Assembly: GCF_032930845.1 (NCBI RefSeq)
Contig: NZ_CP136758.1
Location: 1,627,001-1,691,000 of the forward strand
DNA length: 64,000 nt
From: Parvularcula sp. LCG005
Lineage (GTDB): Bacteria; Pseudomonadota; Alphaproteobacteria; Caulobacterales; Parvularculaceae
Direction: 5' to 3'
Shown here: in pieces, positions 44,382 to 53,298 of the stretch
Position numbering within the stretch: position 1 is the first letter of the stretch
Layout of the letters: each line of letters begins with the position of its first letter
Translations under genes and position numbers: made by a program
The notes under the pieces: generated by a model
Told to the model about the DNA's origin: nothing
Databases searched by the model: none
What the model saw: only the letters and a program-made list of their open reading frames with translations

Positions 44382-45143
44382 ATGGATGATCTCGCGTGGC
44401 TGAAGCCCGTTATCATATTCAGTACCTTCGGCCTTCTTTTCATCGCTGAGAGGCTGCGTCCGGCCGGTCATCGTCCAGACAAGGCCGGAACCGCGCGCCT
44501 GATCTCCAACATCTCGCTTGGCGGTTTCAACACGGTTCTGTCGCCGCTCATTGTGCTGCCGATCACAGCAACCGCGGCGGCCATGGCCCCCAGCTGGCGC
44601 CCAGCCGCGCTGGATGGGTGGATTGGGATTGGCCTCGACCTCCTGATTCTCGATCTCTGGATCTACTGGTGGCACCGGGCCAACCATCGAATCCCGTTCC
44701 TGTGGCGCTTTCACGAAGTGCATCATCTGGACGAATTTCTGGACGTGACCTCATCGGCGCGCTTTCACTTCGGTGAGTTGTTCCTGTCCGCCATCGTGCG
44801 AGGTGCGGTGATTATCGCGCTGGATATCAGCCTGTCATCGGTCCTGATCTTCAGTGTCCTGGTCACGCTGAACGCGGCGTTTCACCACTGCAATGTTCGA
44901 CTGCCGGAGCGGCTGGAGCGCCTTTTGCGCCGGGTCATCGTCACGCCCTCCCATCACTGGGTGCACCACCACAATGTGCGGCGCGATACCGACAGCAATT
45001 ACTCAACGATATTGACGATGTGGGACCGGCTGTTCGGGACTTGGAGCGAGACAAAGCGCTGGCCGGACATGCCGATCGGCACCGAGGGACGAACCGAGAA
45101 GCCCCTGCCCGGATTGATCGTCAGGCCGCTGCAGAAGCCTTGA
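44382..45143 (+). CDS. Sterol desaturase / fatty acid hydroxylase family protein
   Basis: The 253-residue membrane protein has four to five hydrophobic segments and the three histidine boxes that bind two irons: HRANH, HEVHH and HHWVHHH. Family members hydroxylate or desaturate lipids such as sterols, carotenoids or fatty acids. In this organism sterol synthesis is unlikely, so a lipid or hopanoid substrate is an inference. It ends 13 bases before the tRNA-Val gene on the opposite strand. Confidence 0.85.
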   Translation: MDDLAWLKPVIIFSTFGLLFIAERLRPAGHRPDKAGTARLISNISLGGFNTVLSPLIVLPITATAAAMAPSWRPAALDGWIGIGLDLLILDLWIYWWHRANHRIPFLWRFHEVHHLDEFLDVTSSARFHFGELFLSAIVRGAVIIALDISLSSVLIFSVLVTLNAAFHHCNVRLPERLERLLRRVIVTPSHHWVHHHNVRRDTDSNYSTILTMWDRLFGTWSETKRWPDMPIGTEGRTEKPLPGLIVRPLQKP

Positions 45144-45156
45144 AATGGAGGGGGAA

Positions 45157-45232
45157 TGGTGGGCGATGAGAGACTCGAACTCCCGACATCCTCGGTGTAA
45201 ACGAGGCGCTCTACCAACTGAGCTAATCGCCC
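45157..45232 (-). tRNA. tRNA-Val (anticodon UAC)
   Basis: Read on the minus strand the 76-base gene starts GGGCGATTAGCTCAGTTGGT and ends with CCCACCA, so CCA is encoded. The acceptor stem GGGCGAT/ATCGCCC, D arm, anticodon stem CCTCG/CGAGG with loop TTTACAC, and T arm (GTTCGAGTC) are all normal. The anticodon TAC reads valine GTA codons. Confidence 0.97.
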
Positions 45233-45301
45233 TTGCCATGAGGGCCGCCCTTTAGCGGGCCGCCAGCAAGAAGGACCTGATGCCGCGCTTTTCGCGGAAG
45301 A

Positions 45302-45760
45302 TCAATTGCCTTCTTGCGATTCTTCGACGGGTTCGGTGACAACGTCATCGGTTGGCGCTGGCACTTCCACAGGCTCATCGGCGGTTGCGGCCGGGAGATC
45401 GACCGCGCTGCCAGTCGTGTCCGTTTCATCACCGAAGATATCCAGAATTTCGTCCGATGCCGGCGCCAGCGTGCCGTCAGGCTGCGTGACCGCATCGTCG
45501 CCGAGGGTCCGACGCAGGATTTCCTCTTCCGTAATGCCGCGATCGGCCGTGATGGCGAGCAGCATTGAGGTGGTGAAGAACAGGGCACCGAGTACCGTCG
45601 TGCTGCGCGTCAGCACATTGGCTGCGCCGCGACCGGACATCAGCCCGCCACCGCCGCCACCCATGCCCAGCGCGCCGCCGCCTTCAGAGCGTTGCAGCAG
45701 GACGACGATGACAAGGCCAAGGACCAGAATGGTGTGAATAGTCAGCAGAACAGCGATCAT
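45302..45760 (-). CDS. secG: Preprotein translocase subunit SecG
   Basis: SecG joins SecY and SecE in the protein export channel. The two membrane helices (about 3-20 and 55-73) flank the glycine-rich cytoplasmic loop (LLQRSEGGGALGMGGG). The C-terminal tail of about 75 residues is long, acidic and Pro/Thr/Asp-rich, as in many alphaproteobacteria. It lies downstream of tpiA and a hydrolase gene on the same strand, near the common tpiA-secG order. Confidence 0.93.
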   Translation of the reverse strand: MIAVLLTIHTILVLGLVIVVLLQRSEGGGALGMGGGGGGLMSGRGAANVLTRSTTVLGALFFTTSMLLAITADRGITEEEILRRTLGDDAVTQPDGTLAPASDEILDIFGDETDTTGSAVDLPAATADEPVEVPAPTDDVVTEPVEESQEGN

Positions 45761-45776
45761 GAAATTCTCTTAGACG

Positions 45777-46793
45777 TCAGGCGGAGCGGGGAAACACGGA
45801 GGTCAGCCGCCGGAGCGCGCCTTGTAGGGGTGAACGCTCATTATTTGCAAGTCGTGTATCGACACGGGCAATCGCGGCCACCGTTTCTTCCGGGTGAGTG
45901 TGATGCAGCGCGTGACCGCCGGCATCGACGACCCTCAACTGGGCCTGCTCTATCTGGTCTTCAAGACGTCTGGCATGGATAGAGATGACAACGGTCATGT
46001 CGTGGGTACCCGCGACGATCTCAACGGGCACGCGGATGGTGCCGTATCGGTGCTCCATGGCCGCCAGCTGCTCGTACAGGCGGACGATATCCTCGGCGTT
46101 GTTGTAGAAGCGGCTCGGCCTGAAAGTGAGCGGTACGCGCGTCCTGGCATGATAGGACTGGCTGAACTGGCTGCCGCGCAGGGCTTTCGCCACGCCCTTG
46201 GGGGAGCCGAACCGGCCGTAAAGCGCAATGAAGGTCCGGCGAAAGATCCAGCCATAGATCGGATTCAGCGCCACGCGATTGTACCAGGCCACGCCGCCCG
46301 GCCAGCGGTGACTGACCGGCGCGATCAGGACAATGCCCGCCACTTCATCGGGATAATCGAGGGCGTAACGCAGCGCGACGGCGGCGCCATAGCTCTGCCC
46401 CATGATGACCGGCTTCTCTTTGGTCTTGATCTTCACGGCTTCGCGGATCGCCGCGGCCTGTACGTCCAGCCGAAAACCGTCCTCGGCCCGGTGCGAAAAA
46501 CCATGCCCAGGGCGGTCCGGCATCAGGACCAGACGGTCTTTTTCCAGACGGCCAGCGATTTCGAGGTCCATGTCCAGCGCATTGGTGGTTGATCCGTGGA
46601 TCAGGACCAGCGGCTGGCGCCCCTTCTCCCGGTGCTGGCCGCGCGAAATCAGGTGAATGTGGCCATAGGTGGTCTTCACCATCTCCCCGGCCTTGGGCAG
46701 GGCGCGATTGGCGGAAAACTCATACCAGAACGACCAGATGATGACGGCGAAGAAAACCGACAGGCCGATGAGAACAAGAATATTCGAAGCCAT
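45777..46793 (-). CDS. Alpha/beta hydrolase, membrane-anchored
   Basis: A 338-residue protein with an N-terminal membrane segment (about 4-24) and an alpha/beta hydrolase domain: oxyanion LIHGSTT, nucleophile Ser in GQSYGAA, Asp in VAGTHDMTV and His in DAGGHALHHTHP. The substrate is unknown. It shares one base with the tpiA stop (TGATG) and sits between tpiA and secG, so it has been inserted into that common pair. Confidence 0.82.
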   Translation of the reverse strand: MASNILVLIGLSVFFAVIIWSFWYEFSANRALPKAGEMVKTTYGHIHLISRGQHREKGRQPLVLIHGSTTNALDMDLEIAGRLEKDRLVLMPDRPGHGFSHRAEDGFRLDVQAAAIREAVKIKTKEKPVIMGQSYGAAVALRYALDYPDEVAGIVLIAPVSHRWPGGVAWYNRVALNPIYGWIFRRTFIALYGRFGSPKGVAKALRGSQFSQSYHARTRVPLTFRPSRFYNNAEDIVRLYEQLAAMEHRYGTIRVPVEIVAGTHDMTVVISIHARRLEDQIEQAQLRVVDAGGHALHHTHPEETVAAIARVDTRLANNERSPLQGALRRLTSVFPRSA

Positions 46794-47506
46794 CAGGCGG
46801 CGATGATCCCGTAAAAATCTTCAGCCTTCAGGCTGGCGCCCCCGATCAGGGCACCGTTCACCTGAGGCACGGAAAAGATATGGGCCGCGTTGTGCGGTTT
46901 CACCGACCCCCCGTACAGAATTCTGCGGTCGCCTCCAACCGTTTCACGAATGGCAGAGAGCATTTCTTCGAGCGTTTCATTGTCAGGAATGACGCCCGTG
47001 CCCACGGCCCAGATCGGCTCATAGGCGACCACGACCTCGCCCGATGTGGTGGGCATGGACGCTTCAATCTGCGCGATCACGACCTGGGACGCCTGACAGA
47101 CAACCCGTTCGCCCCGGGTCTCCCCGACGCACACGATGGGCACGAGCCCCGCCCTGTGGGCCGCCTCGGCCTTGCGGCGCACCAGCGTGTTGGTCTCGCT
47201 ATACCCCTGACGACGCTCGGAGTGGCCGACGATACAGTGGGTGGCCCCAGCATCTTTAAGCTGTTCGGCGCTGACATCCCCCGTGAACGCTCCGTATTCC
47301 AGCGGATGACAGTCCTGTCCCCCGAACAGAATCGGCCCCTCGCCATAGCGGTCCGTCAGCGTCGTCAGCAAAGTGGGTGGTGGACAGATAAGGACGTCTG
47401 CACGCTCAGCGTCCCTTGGCGTCATCATGTTTTGAAGCTTTTCAAGCTCGTTGCAGGCACTTCTCAGGCCGAACATTTTCCAATTGCCTGCGATCAGTCT
47501 TTTCAC
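46793..47506 (-). CDS. tpiA: Triosephosphate isomerase
   Basis: TpiA interconverts dihydroxyacetone phosphate and glyceraldehyde 3-phosphate. The 237-residue protein has the substrate Lys in AGNWKM, the electrophile His in VGHSERR, the catalytic Glu in AYEPIWAVGTG and the phosphate loop GGSVKPHN. The GTG at 47506 (VKRLIAGNWK) is chosen because the family begins close to this motif; the frame runs on to 47617. Confidence 0.93.
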   Translation of the reverse strand: MKRLIAGNWKMFGLRSACNELEKLQNMMTPRDAERADVLICPPPTLLTTLTDRYGEGPILFGGQDCHPLEYGAFTGDVSAEQLKDAGATHCIVGHSERRQGYSETNTLVRRKAEAAHRAGLVPIVCVGETRGERVVCQASQVVIAQIEASMPTTSGEVVVAYEPIWAVGTGVIPDNETLEEMLSAIRETVGGDRRILYGGSVKPHNAAHIFSVPQVNGALIGGASLKAEDFYGIIAA

Positions 47507-47524
47507 GACGGCGTCTACTCCACC

Positions 47525-47549
47525 AATTATAATTGTTACACTTGTTACA
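47525..47549. promoter_or_regulatory. Possible divergent promoter, tpiA and ppiD
   Basis: AATTATAATT (47525-47534) is a perfect palindrome that offers a TATAAT on both strands. Two direct copies of TTGTTACA (47533-47540 and 47542-47549) overlap it. On the tpiA side the leader would be only about 13 bases. No good -35 is present on either strand, so an activator could be needed. Confidence 0.35.
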
Positions 47550-47631
47550 TGCCTGAGCACGCGCCCCTTGCCAAGTTGGTTGAGCGCCGCCAAACCCTCT
47601 GCGCTTACGAGACTCAAAGGGTATATCCATC

Positions 47632-49500
47632 ATGCTGAAAAGCTTTCGCGACTCGATCAAAGGTTTCATGGCCTGGATTGTTGTGGCCCTGTTCGTTCTG
47701 GCCTTCGCGTTTGTCGGCGTGCCCGCCCTTGAGAATTTTGGCGGCAAGGCACCCCTTCAGGTGGGCGACCAGCGCTATTCGGTCAATGATATTGACGATG
47801 AATTTGCCCGGGTGATGGAACGCAATCGCCAGGACACCGGTGAAGTGTTGAGCCAGGAAGAGGCGCGCGCAGCCGGCATGCTGGGTCAGGCGATCAATGC
47901 GCTCACCATTCGCGGCGTCTATGTTTCCGAAGCCGGAAAGCTCGGCCTGACGGTGACAGACGACATGATCCAGGATTATCTGCAGTCGGATGAGCGCTTC
48001 CGCGCGCCGGGCAAGGATTCCTTTGACCAGGCCACCCTGCAGGCCATTCTGCAGAACAACCGCATGAGCCTGAATGATTTCCGGCAGGCCATCCGCACAG
48101 AACTCCTGACGCGTCAGATCGACGAAGTGGCTGCCCTTCTTGTTCCTGCCCCCACCATTTATGGCAAGACGATTGCCCTGCGCCAGACCGAGGAACGCGT
48201 CGTGCGGATTGCGCGTCTTTCCGCCGGTGATGTTCCCGCGCCGACCGATGAGCAGCTGCAGTCCTTCTATGCTGCCAATGCGGACCGGTACCGCACGCCA
48301 GAGCGCCGGACGTATACAGCCGTTCTTCTGACCCCGGACGTCCTTGATGAGCGGATCCAGATCGATGATGCCGATGTGCGCAAGCTGTTCGAGGCGCGCC
48401 AGGCAACGATGAGCCAGCCGGAGACCCGGACATTTGTTCAAGCCCAGTTCCCGTCCATGGAGGCGGCCAATGCCGCCGTCGAAGCTGTCGCAAATGGCCA
48501 GTCCTTCGCTGAAGCTGCCGAAACGGCAGGCGTGGCCACGGCGCGTTTTGACGACGAAGTAAAGGGCGACCTCGTGGATTCCGGCGTCGCCGACGCCGTG
48601 TTTGGCCTCGACGGACCGGGTCTTGTCGGCCCGGTCGACGGTGACTTTGGTGTGGTGGTCGCGGAGGTGACCAACATCACTCCGGGGACCGATGTCACCT
48701 ATGAAGAGGTCGCAGATGAGCTTCGTCAGGAACTGTTCGAAGAAGTCTATGCGGACGAAATCGACACCATCTACGACGAGCTTCAGGAATCCGGTGATGC
48801 CGGGTCGAGCCTTGCCGATGCTGCGCGTGATCTGGGCCTGCCCGTCATGACGATTGGTCCTGTGGATCGCACACGGAACACCGATGACGGTCAGATCGAA
48901 GAACGCGTGCCCCTGTCCATGCATATGCGGGCATTCGACATGAGCTCGGACCAGATTTTCGAGGAAGTCACCCTGCCCGAAGGCAATTACGGCTTCATCG
49001 AAGTCGACAGTGTCGAGGCCGGCGCCGTCAAACCGCTGGCCGAAGTGCAGGATCAAGTGAAGATCGACTACATTTCCGAGCAGGCGCAAAGTTCGCTGGC
49101 CAATGCCAGCTCGTCGATCCGGTCAGCCATGGCTGGTGGTGAGACGTTCGAGATCGCTGCCCTTCAGGCCGGTGCTCAGGTTGAGACCCGCACCCTGTCC
49201 AACAGCAATGTGCCGCCAAACCTGTCTCAGGATCTGATCGTCGAGATCTTCGACGCCCCGATTGGCGAGATGGTCCAGGTAACCAGTCCCGATCGTGAAA
49301 CCATGACCTTGGCGCAGACGGAGTCGATTTCATTCGGTCCAAACGGCCAGTGGGAAACCATGGCCCAGCGAATGGACAGCCAGATCGCGCAGTCCATGAG
49401 CCGTGATCTTTACGAAGCGTTCTTCTCGGCAATGAGCAACGCCAACGGCATCCAGCGGAACGATGCCGCGATCAATGCGCGCTTTGGGGCTGGCGAGTGA
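47632..49500 (+). CDS. ppiD: Peptidyl-prolyl isomerase PpiD / SurA-N family
   Basis: The 622-residue inner-membrane protein has one N-terminal anchor (about 13-32), a SurA-type chaperone domain (about 35-170), a central parvulin-like (PpiC) domain that seems degenerate, and a C-terminal chaperone part. PpiD assists newly exported outer-membrane proteins. Its stop overlaps the GTG start of trpE by 3 bases, so trpE is translated with it, a ppiD-trpE order I recall from alphaproteobacteria. Confidence 0.85.
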   Translation: MLKSFRDSIKGFMAWIVVALFVLAFAFVGVPALENFGGKAPLQVGDQRYSVNDIDDEFARVMERNRQDTGEVLSQEEARAAGMLGQAINALTIRGVYVSEAGKLGLTVTDDMIQDYLQSDERFRAPGKDSFDQATLQAILQNNRMSLNDFRQAIRTELLTRQIDEVAALLVPAPTIYGKTIALRQTEERVVRIARLSAGDVPAPTDEQLQSFYAANADRYRTPERRTYTAVLLTPDVLDERIQIDDADVRKLFEARQATMSQPETRTFVQAQFPSMEAANAAVEAVANGQSFAEAAETAGVATARFDDEVKGDLVDSGVADAVFGLDGPGLVGPVDGDFGVVVAEVTNITPGTDVTYEEVADELRQELFEEVYADEIDTIYDELQESGDAGSSLADAARDLGLPVMTIGPVDRTRNTDDGQIEERVPLSMHMRAFDMSSDQIFEEVTLPEGNYGFIEVDSVEAGAVKPLAEVQDQVKIDYISEQAQSSLANASSSIRSAMAGGETFEIAALQAGAQVETRTLSNSNVPPNLSQDLIVEIFDAPIGEMVQVTSPDRETMTLAQTESISFGPNGQWETMAQRMDSQIAQSMSRDLYEAFFSAMSNANGIQRNDAAINARFGAGE

Positions 49501-51020
49501 CGGATGACGGTTACCGGGTTGCAGCGCCCGACTTTTCGGCCTTCGCTGGCAAATATCAGAACGGTCAGGCGCAGCTCGTCTATCGCCGCGTCCCGGGGGA
49601 TCTCGATACCCCTGTCTCCGCCTATCTGAAGCTGGCCGGCGGCCGGGAAGACAGCTTTCTTCTCGAATCTGTCGAGGGCGGAAACACGCTCGGGCGCTAC
49701 ACGACAATCGGCCTGAAACCTGATCTTGTCTGGCGCGCCTTTGGTCAGAAGGCGGAAATCAATCGTCGTCCTCAGACTGATCCGGATGGTTTTGCTACGG
49801 ATGACTTATCGACGATTTCGTCGATGACCCGGGTCATCAAGGAAAGTCATATCCATCTCGACGACGAAACGGCGCATCGCCTGCCGCCCATGGCCGCGGG
49901 GATGTTTGGCTATTTCGGTTATGACTTCGTCCGTCTGACTGAACACCTGCCCAACAAACCGGATGACATTTTCGGTGTGCCGGACGGATATTTCGTCCGC
50001 CCCACGATCCTCGCCATCTTTGACAATGTGAAGCGCGAAGTGGTGGTCATCACACCGGTGCGTCCGTCTGAGGGCCTTGATGCCCGCGCCGCGTATTCGC
50101 TGGCCTGTGAAAGGCTCGCTGATGTTCTGTCTGATCTGAACCGTCCTGTCGCCGATCTGCCCGCCGATGTCGAGCTGGGCGAGTTCTCCTCCAACATGAC
50201 GCCTGCGGATTATTCATCCATGGTCGACAGGGCGAAGGAGTATATAGGCGCAGGCGACATCTTCCAGGTCGTGCTTAGCCAGCGATACAGCGCTGATTAT
50301 GCTGGCGACCCGTTTCACATTTACCGGCAATTGCGCCGGGTGAACCCCTCACCGTTTCTGTTCTTCCTCAATTTCAGACCGGTATGCCTTCTTGGGGCGT
50401 CGCCTGAGATTCTCGTCCGTGTGCGTGACGGTGAAGTCACGATCCGTCCGATCGCCGGCACCCGCCGCCGCGGTCTGACCCAGGCGGAAGACACAGCGCT
50501 GGAAGAAGAACTGCTGAACGATCCAAAGGAACTGTCAGAGCACCTCATGCTTCTGGACCTTGGCCGGAATGATGTCGGCCGGTCCTGCGAAATTGGCACT
50601 GTGAAGCCGACGGACACGTTCTTTATCGAACGCTATAGCCACGTGATGCACATCGTCTCGAATGTGACTGGCAAGCTGCGCGCCGATCTTGGCCCGCTTG
50701 ACGCTCTAGCCAACGGCTTTCCCGCTGGCACGCTGACCGGCGCCCCGAAAGTCCGCGCCATGCAGATCATTGATGAGCTCGAGCCCGACGCCCGCGGCCC
50801 CTATGGCGGATGCATCGGCTATTTCGGCGCGGATGGGTCGGTCGACACCTGTATCGGCCTGCGCATGGCGGTGGTGAAAGACGGCAAGGTTCATATTCAG
50901 GCTGGCGCAGGGATTGTTGCGGACAGCGTGGCGGCATCAGAAAACGACGAGTGCTATCACAAGTCCGAAGCCCTGAAGGAAGCGGCCCGTCGCGCGGCGC
51001 TTCGCGGCGGCAATCGCTAG
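49497..51020 (+). CDS. trpE: Anthranilate synthase component I
   Basis: TrpE converts chorismate to anthranilate with ammonia from TrpG. The 507-residue protein has the chorismate-binding domain with IRPIAGTRRRGL, DLGRNDVGRSCEIG, FPAGTLTGAPKVRAM and the terminal QAGAGIVADS region. An N-terminal GTG start overlaps ppiD. trpG, trpD and trpC lie 1.7 kb further on, separated by a TerB-like gene and one minus-strand gene. Confidence 0.95.
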   Translation: MTDDGYRVAAPDFSAFAGKYQNGQAQLVYRRVPGDLDTPVSAYLKLAGGREDSFLLESVEGGNTLGRYTTIGLKPDLVWRAFGQKAEINRRPQTDPDGFATDDLSTISSMTRVIKESHIHLDDETAHRLPPMAAGMFGYFGYDFVRLTEHLPNKPDDIFGVPDGYFVRPTILAIFDNVKREVVVITPVRPSEGLDARAAYSLACERLADVLSDLNRPVADLPADVELGEFSSNMTPADYSSMVDRAKEYIGAGDIFQVVLSQRYSADYAGDPFHIYRQLRRVNPSPFLFFLNFRPVCLLGASPEILVRVRDGEVTIRPIAGTRRRGLTQAEDTALEEELLNDPKELSEHLMLLDLGRNDVGRSCEIGTVKPTDTFFIERYSHVMHIVSNVTGKLRADLGPLDALANGFPAGTLTGAPKVRAMQIIDELEPDARGPYGGCIGYFGADGSVDTCIGLRMAVVKDGKVHIQAGAGIVADSVAASENDECYHKSEALKEAARRAALRGGNR

Positions 51021-51094
51021 GCCAGGTTCAGCCTCTCAGTACAGCATGGTTGCATTTATCGAATGCGCCCATACAATGCGCTTGCGTACGGAAA

Positions 51095-51622
51095 ATGATT
51101 CTGGGCATCGGGTGGGAGCGCGCGGTCTTGCATATTATTATGGGCCTGATCATCGCCTTGGGCGGTGTGCTGTGGGCTGTGAAACATCTGATGGAAGGCG
51201 CCCATGAGGCGCGCGGCGCGGCCCGCCGCCTGACCTGGCAGCACCGGTCGGGCAAATCCCGCCTCGACGCTATCGAGGATCCGCGCGAAAGCGCCGCCAT
51301 TCTGTTTGTGCAATCCCTCCGTTATGTTGGCGAGATCAACGCGGCGGAGCGAGCCAAACTCACCGGATTTCTGAGCGAGAAAATGGGCCTGTCCCATGCA
51401 GAGGCAGAAGAACTCGTAAGCTACGCGATCTACGCCACTCTTGAACAGCATGATGCGGCCAATCACCTGTCCCGGCTTCTCAAGCCGGTGCAGGCGAACT
51501 GTACAGTCACGGAGCGCCATGAGCTCATCGACATGCTCAGCGAACTGATCGCTCCGGAAAGTGATGGGGCAGATCAGCAGCGCGCATTGGTGGCACGGGT
51601 GAAAGACCGGCTCCTGTCCTGA
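51095..51622 (+). CDS. TerB-like membrane-anchored protein
   Basis: A 175-residue protein with an N-terminal hydrophobic helix (about 8-28) and a C-terminal helical domain resembling TerB: FVQSLRYVGEINAAERAKL, then LEQHDAANHLSRLL and ERHELIDMLSEL. TerB-like domains are found in tellurite-resistance and DjlA-type proteins, but without the rest of a ter cluster resistance should not be assumed. The start at 51095 is preferred over frames reading into trpE. Confidence 0.6.
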   Translation: MILGIGWERAVLHIIMGLIIALGGVLWAVKHLMEGAHEARGAARRLTWQHRSGKSRLDAIEDPRESAAILFVQSLRYVGEINAAERAKLTGFLSEKMGLSHAEAEELVSYAIYATLEQHDAANHLSRLLKPVQANCTVTERHELIDMLSELIAPESDGADQQRALVARVKDRLLS

Positions 51623-51640
51623 AGGCCGGAAAGCCTCGGG

Positions 51641-52627
51641 CTACCTGATCCCGGCCACGTCTTCGCCGGTGGGAACCACGAACAGCTCACTGACGGTCAC
51701 GAGGTCAAAGCCTCTGGCTTCAGCTGTGAGCAACCATGGTCCCAGGACATCCATCGTCACGTCATAGGGATGCCCGATGACGACAGCGTGGCCATTCTGT
51801 CGCGCTATTTCTTCGGCCTCAGCCAGCTGCGCCTTGACGCTCTCGACACTGACGGTCGGGCCGCCACTGTCGAGAAAGACATCCCGCTCTTCCACGCGCC
51901 AGCCGCGACGTCGGCCAATCGCGCTGGCGACGTGGGCATTCACCGTCATGGAATCAACAAAATAGAGCCCCCGGCGATCAAGCTCCTCCAGCACGACGAA
52001 CATGGCATCCGGGTCGGCAGTGAAGCGGCTGCCCGTATGATTATTCACGCCCGCATAGCCGCTGATCTTGCCCAGATTGATCGCCAGCTGGTCCTTCACA
52101 ACCGCGGCGTCCTGACCGGTCATCAGCACATCGGGTCCGGCATCCTTCAGTCGCCGGGTCGGCTCCATGGGCAGATGCAGCATCACCTCATGGACCGGCT
52201 TGACCCGGTCAACCATGGCCTGCGCCCCTTCCCCGTAAGGCAGAAAGGCCAGTGTGACAGGGCCCGGCAGATTGTTGGCGGCCACAAAACTGTTCAGATC
52301 GAGCCCCAGATCGTCGACCACAACGGCGATACGGGGGCGATCAAAACGCGCCGCCGGCACGATCGACTGTGTTTCTGGTTCGACAGGGTCTGGTCCGATC
52401 GGTGGGGGCGGCACCGGAATGGGCCTTTCGGCGATCACTTCGCCGGCGATCCGCATCGGCCGTTCGCGCAGGCCCGTCGCCGTTTCCGGCAGGGCTTCAG
52501 ACGTCTGCGGGACGCCGGTCACCATACCGACCAGAATGCCTGACAGGATGCCTACGCAGAACAGCGCAGCCCATCCGAGGCGCGTATAGTGCCGCGTTGT
52601 CTTGAACTTCTCGAACCAGCGTTGCAT
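51641..52627 (-). CDS. Divergent polysaccharide deacetylase family protein
   Basis: A 328-residue protein with an N-terminal signal-anchor (about 18-40), a proline-rich spacer and a YibQ-type divergent polysaccharide deacetylase domain. The metal-site residues lie in VVVDDLGLD (Asp pair), EVMLHLPMEP (His) and NNHTGSRFT (His). A later block reads VDSMTVNAHVA. Activity on peptidoglycan or another envelope polysaccharide is inferred. It is divergent from trpG by 74 bases. Confidence 0.85.
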   Translation of the reverse strand: MQRWFEKFKTTRHYTRLGWAALFCVGILSGILVGMVTGVPQTSEALPETATGLRERPMRIAGEVIAERPIPVPPPPIGPDPVEPETQSIVPAARFDRPRIAVVVDDLGLDLNSFVAANNLPGPVTLAFLPYGEGAQAMVDRVKPVHEVMLHLPMEPTRRLKDAGPDVLMTGQDAAVVKDQLAINLGKISGYAGVNNHTGSRFTADPDAMFVVLEELDRRGLYFVDSMTVNAHVASAIGRRRGWRVEERDVFLDSGGPTVSVESVKAQLAEAEEIARQNGHAVVIGHPYDVTMDVLGPWLLTAEARGFDLVTVSELFVVPTGEDVAGIR

Positions 52628-52701
52628 TCAGAATCTCTCGGGACAAAGGCCCTTTGGCCACCTAGGCTGGCCGTGATAGGGAGCCCGCGAAGAGGACTGC
52701 C

Positions 52702-53298
52702 ATGATTCTTGTGATCGATAACTATGACAGCTTCACCTATAATCTGGTTCACCTGATCGGCGGTGTGGATCCGAATATCGTGGTGAAACGGAACGATGCG
52801 CTGTCCGCGGAAGAGGCCCTGGCCATGGCACCGGATGCCATCGTCCTGTCGCCTGGTCCCTGCTCCCCCAACGAAGCGGGCATCTGCCTACCCGTCGCGA
52901 CAGCGGCCTATGAACGGTCGATCCCCCTTCTCGGCGTATGCCTTGGACATCAGACGATTGCCCAGGCGGCGGGCGGCAAGGTCGTCCGAGCAAAACGCCT
53001 GATGCATGGACGGACCAGCGAGGTCACTCATGATGACAGTGACCGCTTCTTCGAAAATGTCCCGCGCACCTTCACCGCCACCCGCTATCATTCGCTCGTG
53101 GCAGAACAGCTTCAGCTGCCGAACACACTTAAAATTCTCGCCCGTGCTGACGATGATGATGAGATCATGGCGGTCCGGTGGGGCGATGCACCGATCTGGG
53201 GCGTTCAGTTTCACCCGGAAAGCATTGCATCGCAATTTGGTGCCCAGATGATTGAGAACTTCCTTCTCGCCGCGAAAGAGGCCAAGGCCGCCGCATGA
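52702..53298 (+). CDS. trpG: Anthranilate synthase component II (glutamine amidotransferase)
   Basis: The 198-residue class-I glutaminase supplies ammonia to TrpE, and may also serve p-aminobenzoate synthesis. The triad is clear: Cys in LGVCLGHQ and His-Glu in QFHPESI. The N-terminus MILVIDNYDSFTYNLV is characteristic. An AGAGGA ribosome site precedes the ATG. It overlaps trpD by 4 bases. Confidence 0.95.
   Translation: MILVIDNYDSFTYNLVHLIGGVDPNIVVKRNDALSAEEALAMAPDAIVLSPGPCSPNEAGICLPVATAAYERSIPLLGVCLGHQTIAQAAGGKVVRAKRLMHGRTSEVTHDDSDRFFENVPRTFTATRYHSLVAEQLQLPNTLKILARADDDDEIMAVRWGDAPIWGVQFHPESIASQFGAQMIENFLLAAKEAKAAA

Noticed and set aside
45003-45239. Minus-strand frames reading SSVGRAPRLHRGCREFESL
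   Set aside because: They are translations of the tRNA-Val gene, a well-known false gene pattern.
51095-51622. Tellurite-resistance determinant
   Set aside because: Only a TerB-like fold is suggested; no terC, terD or terZ gene is present.
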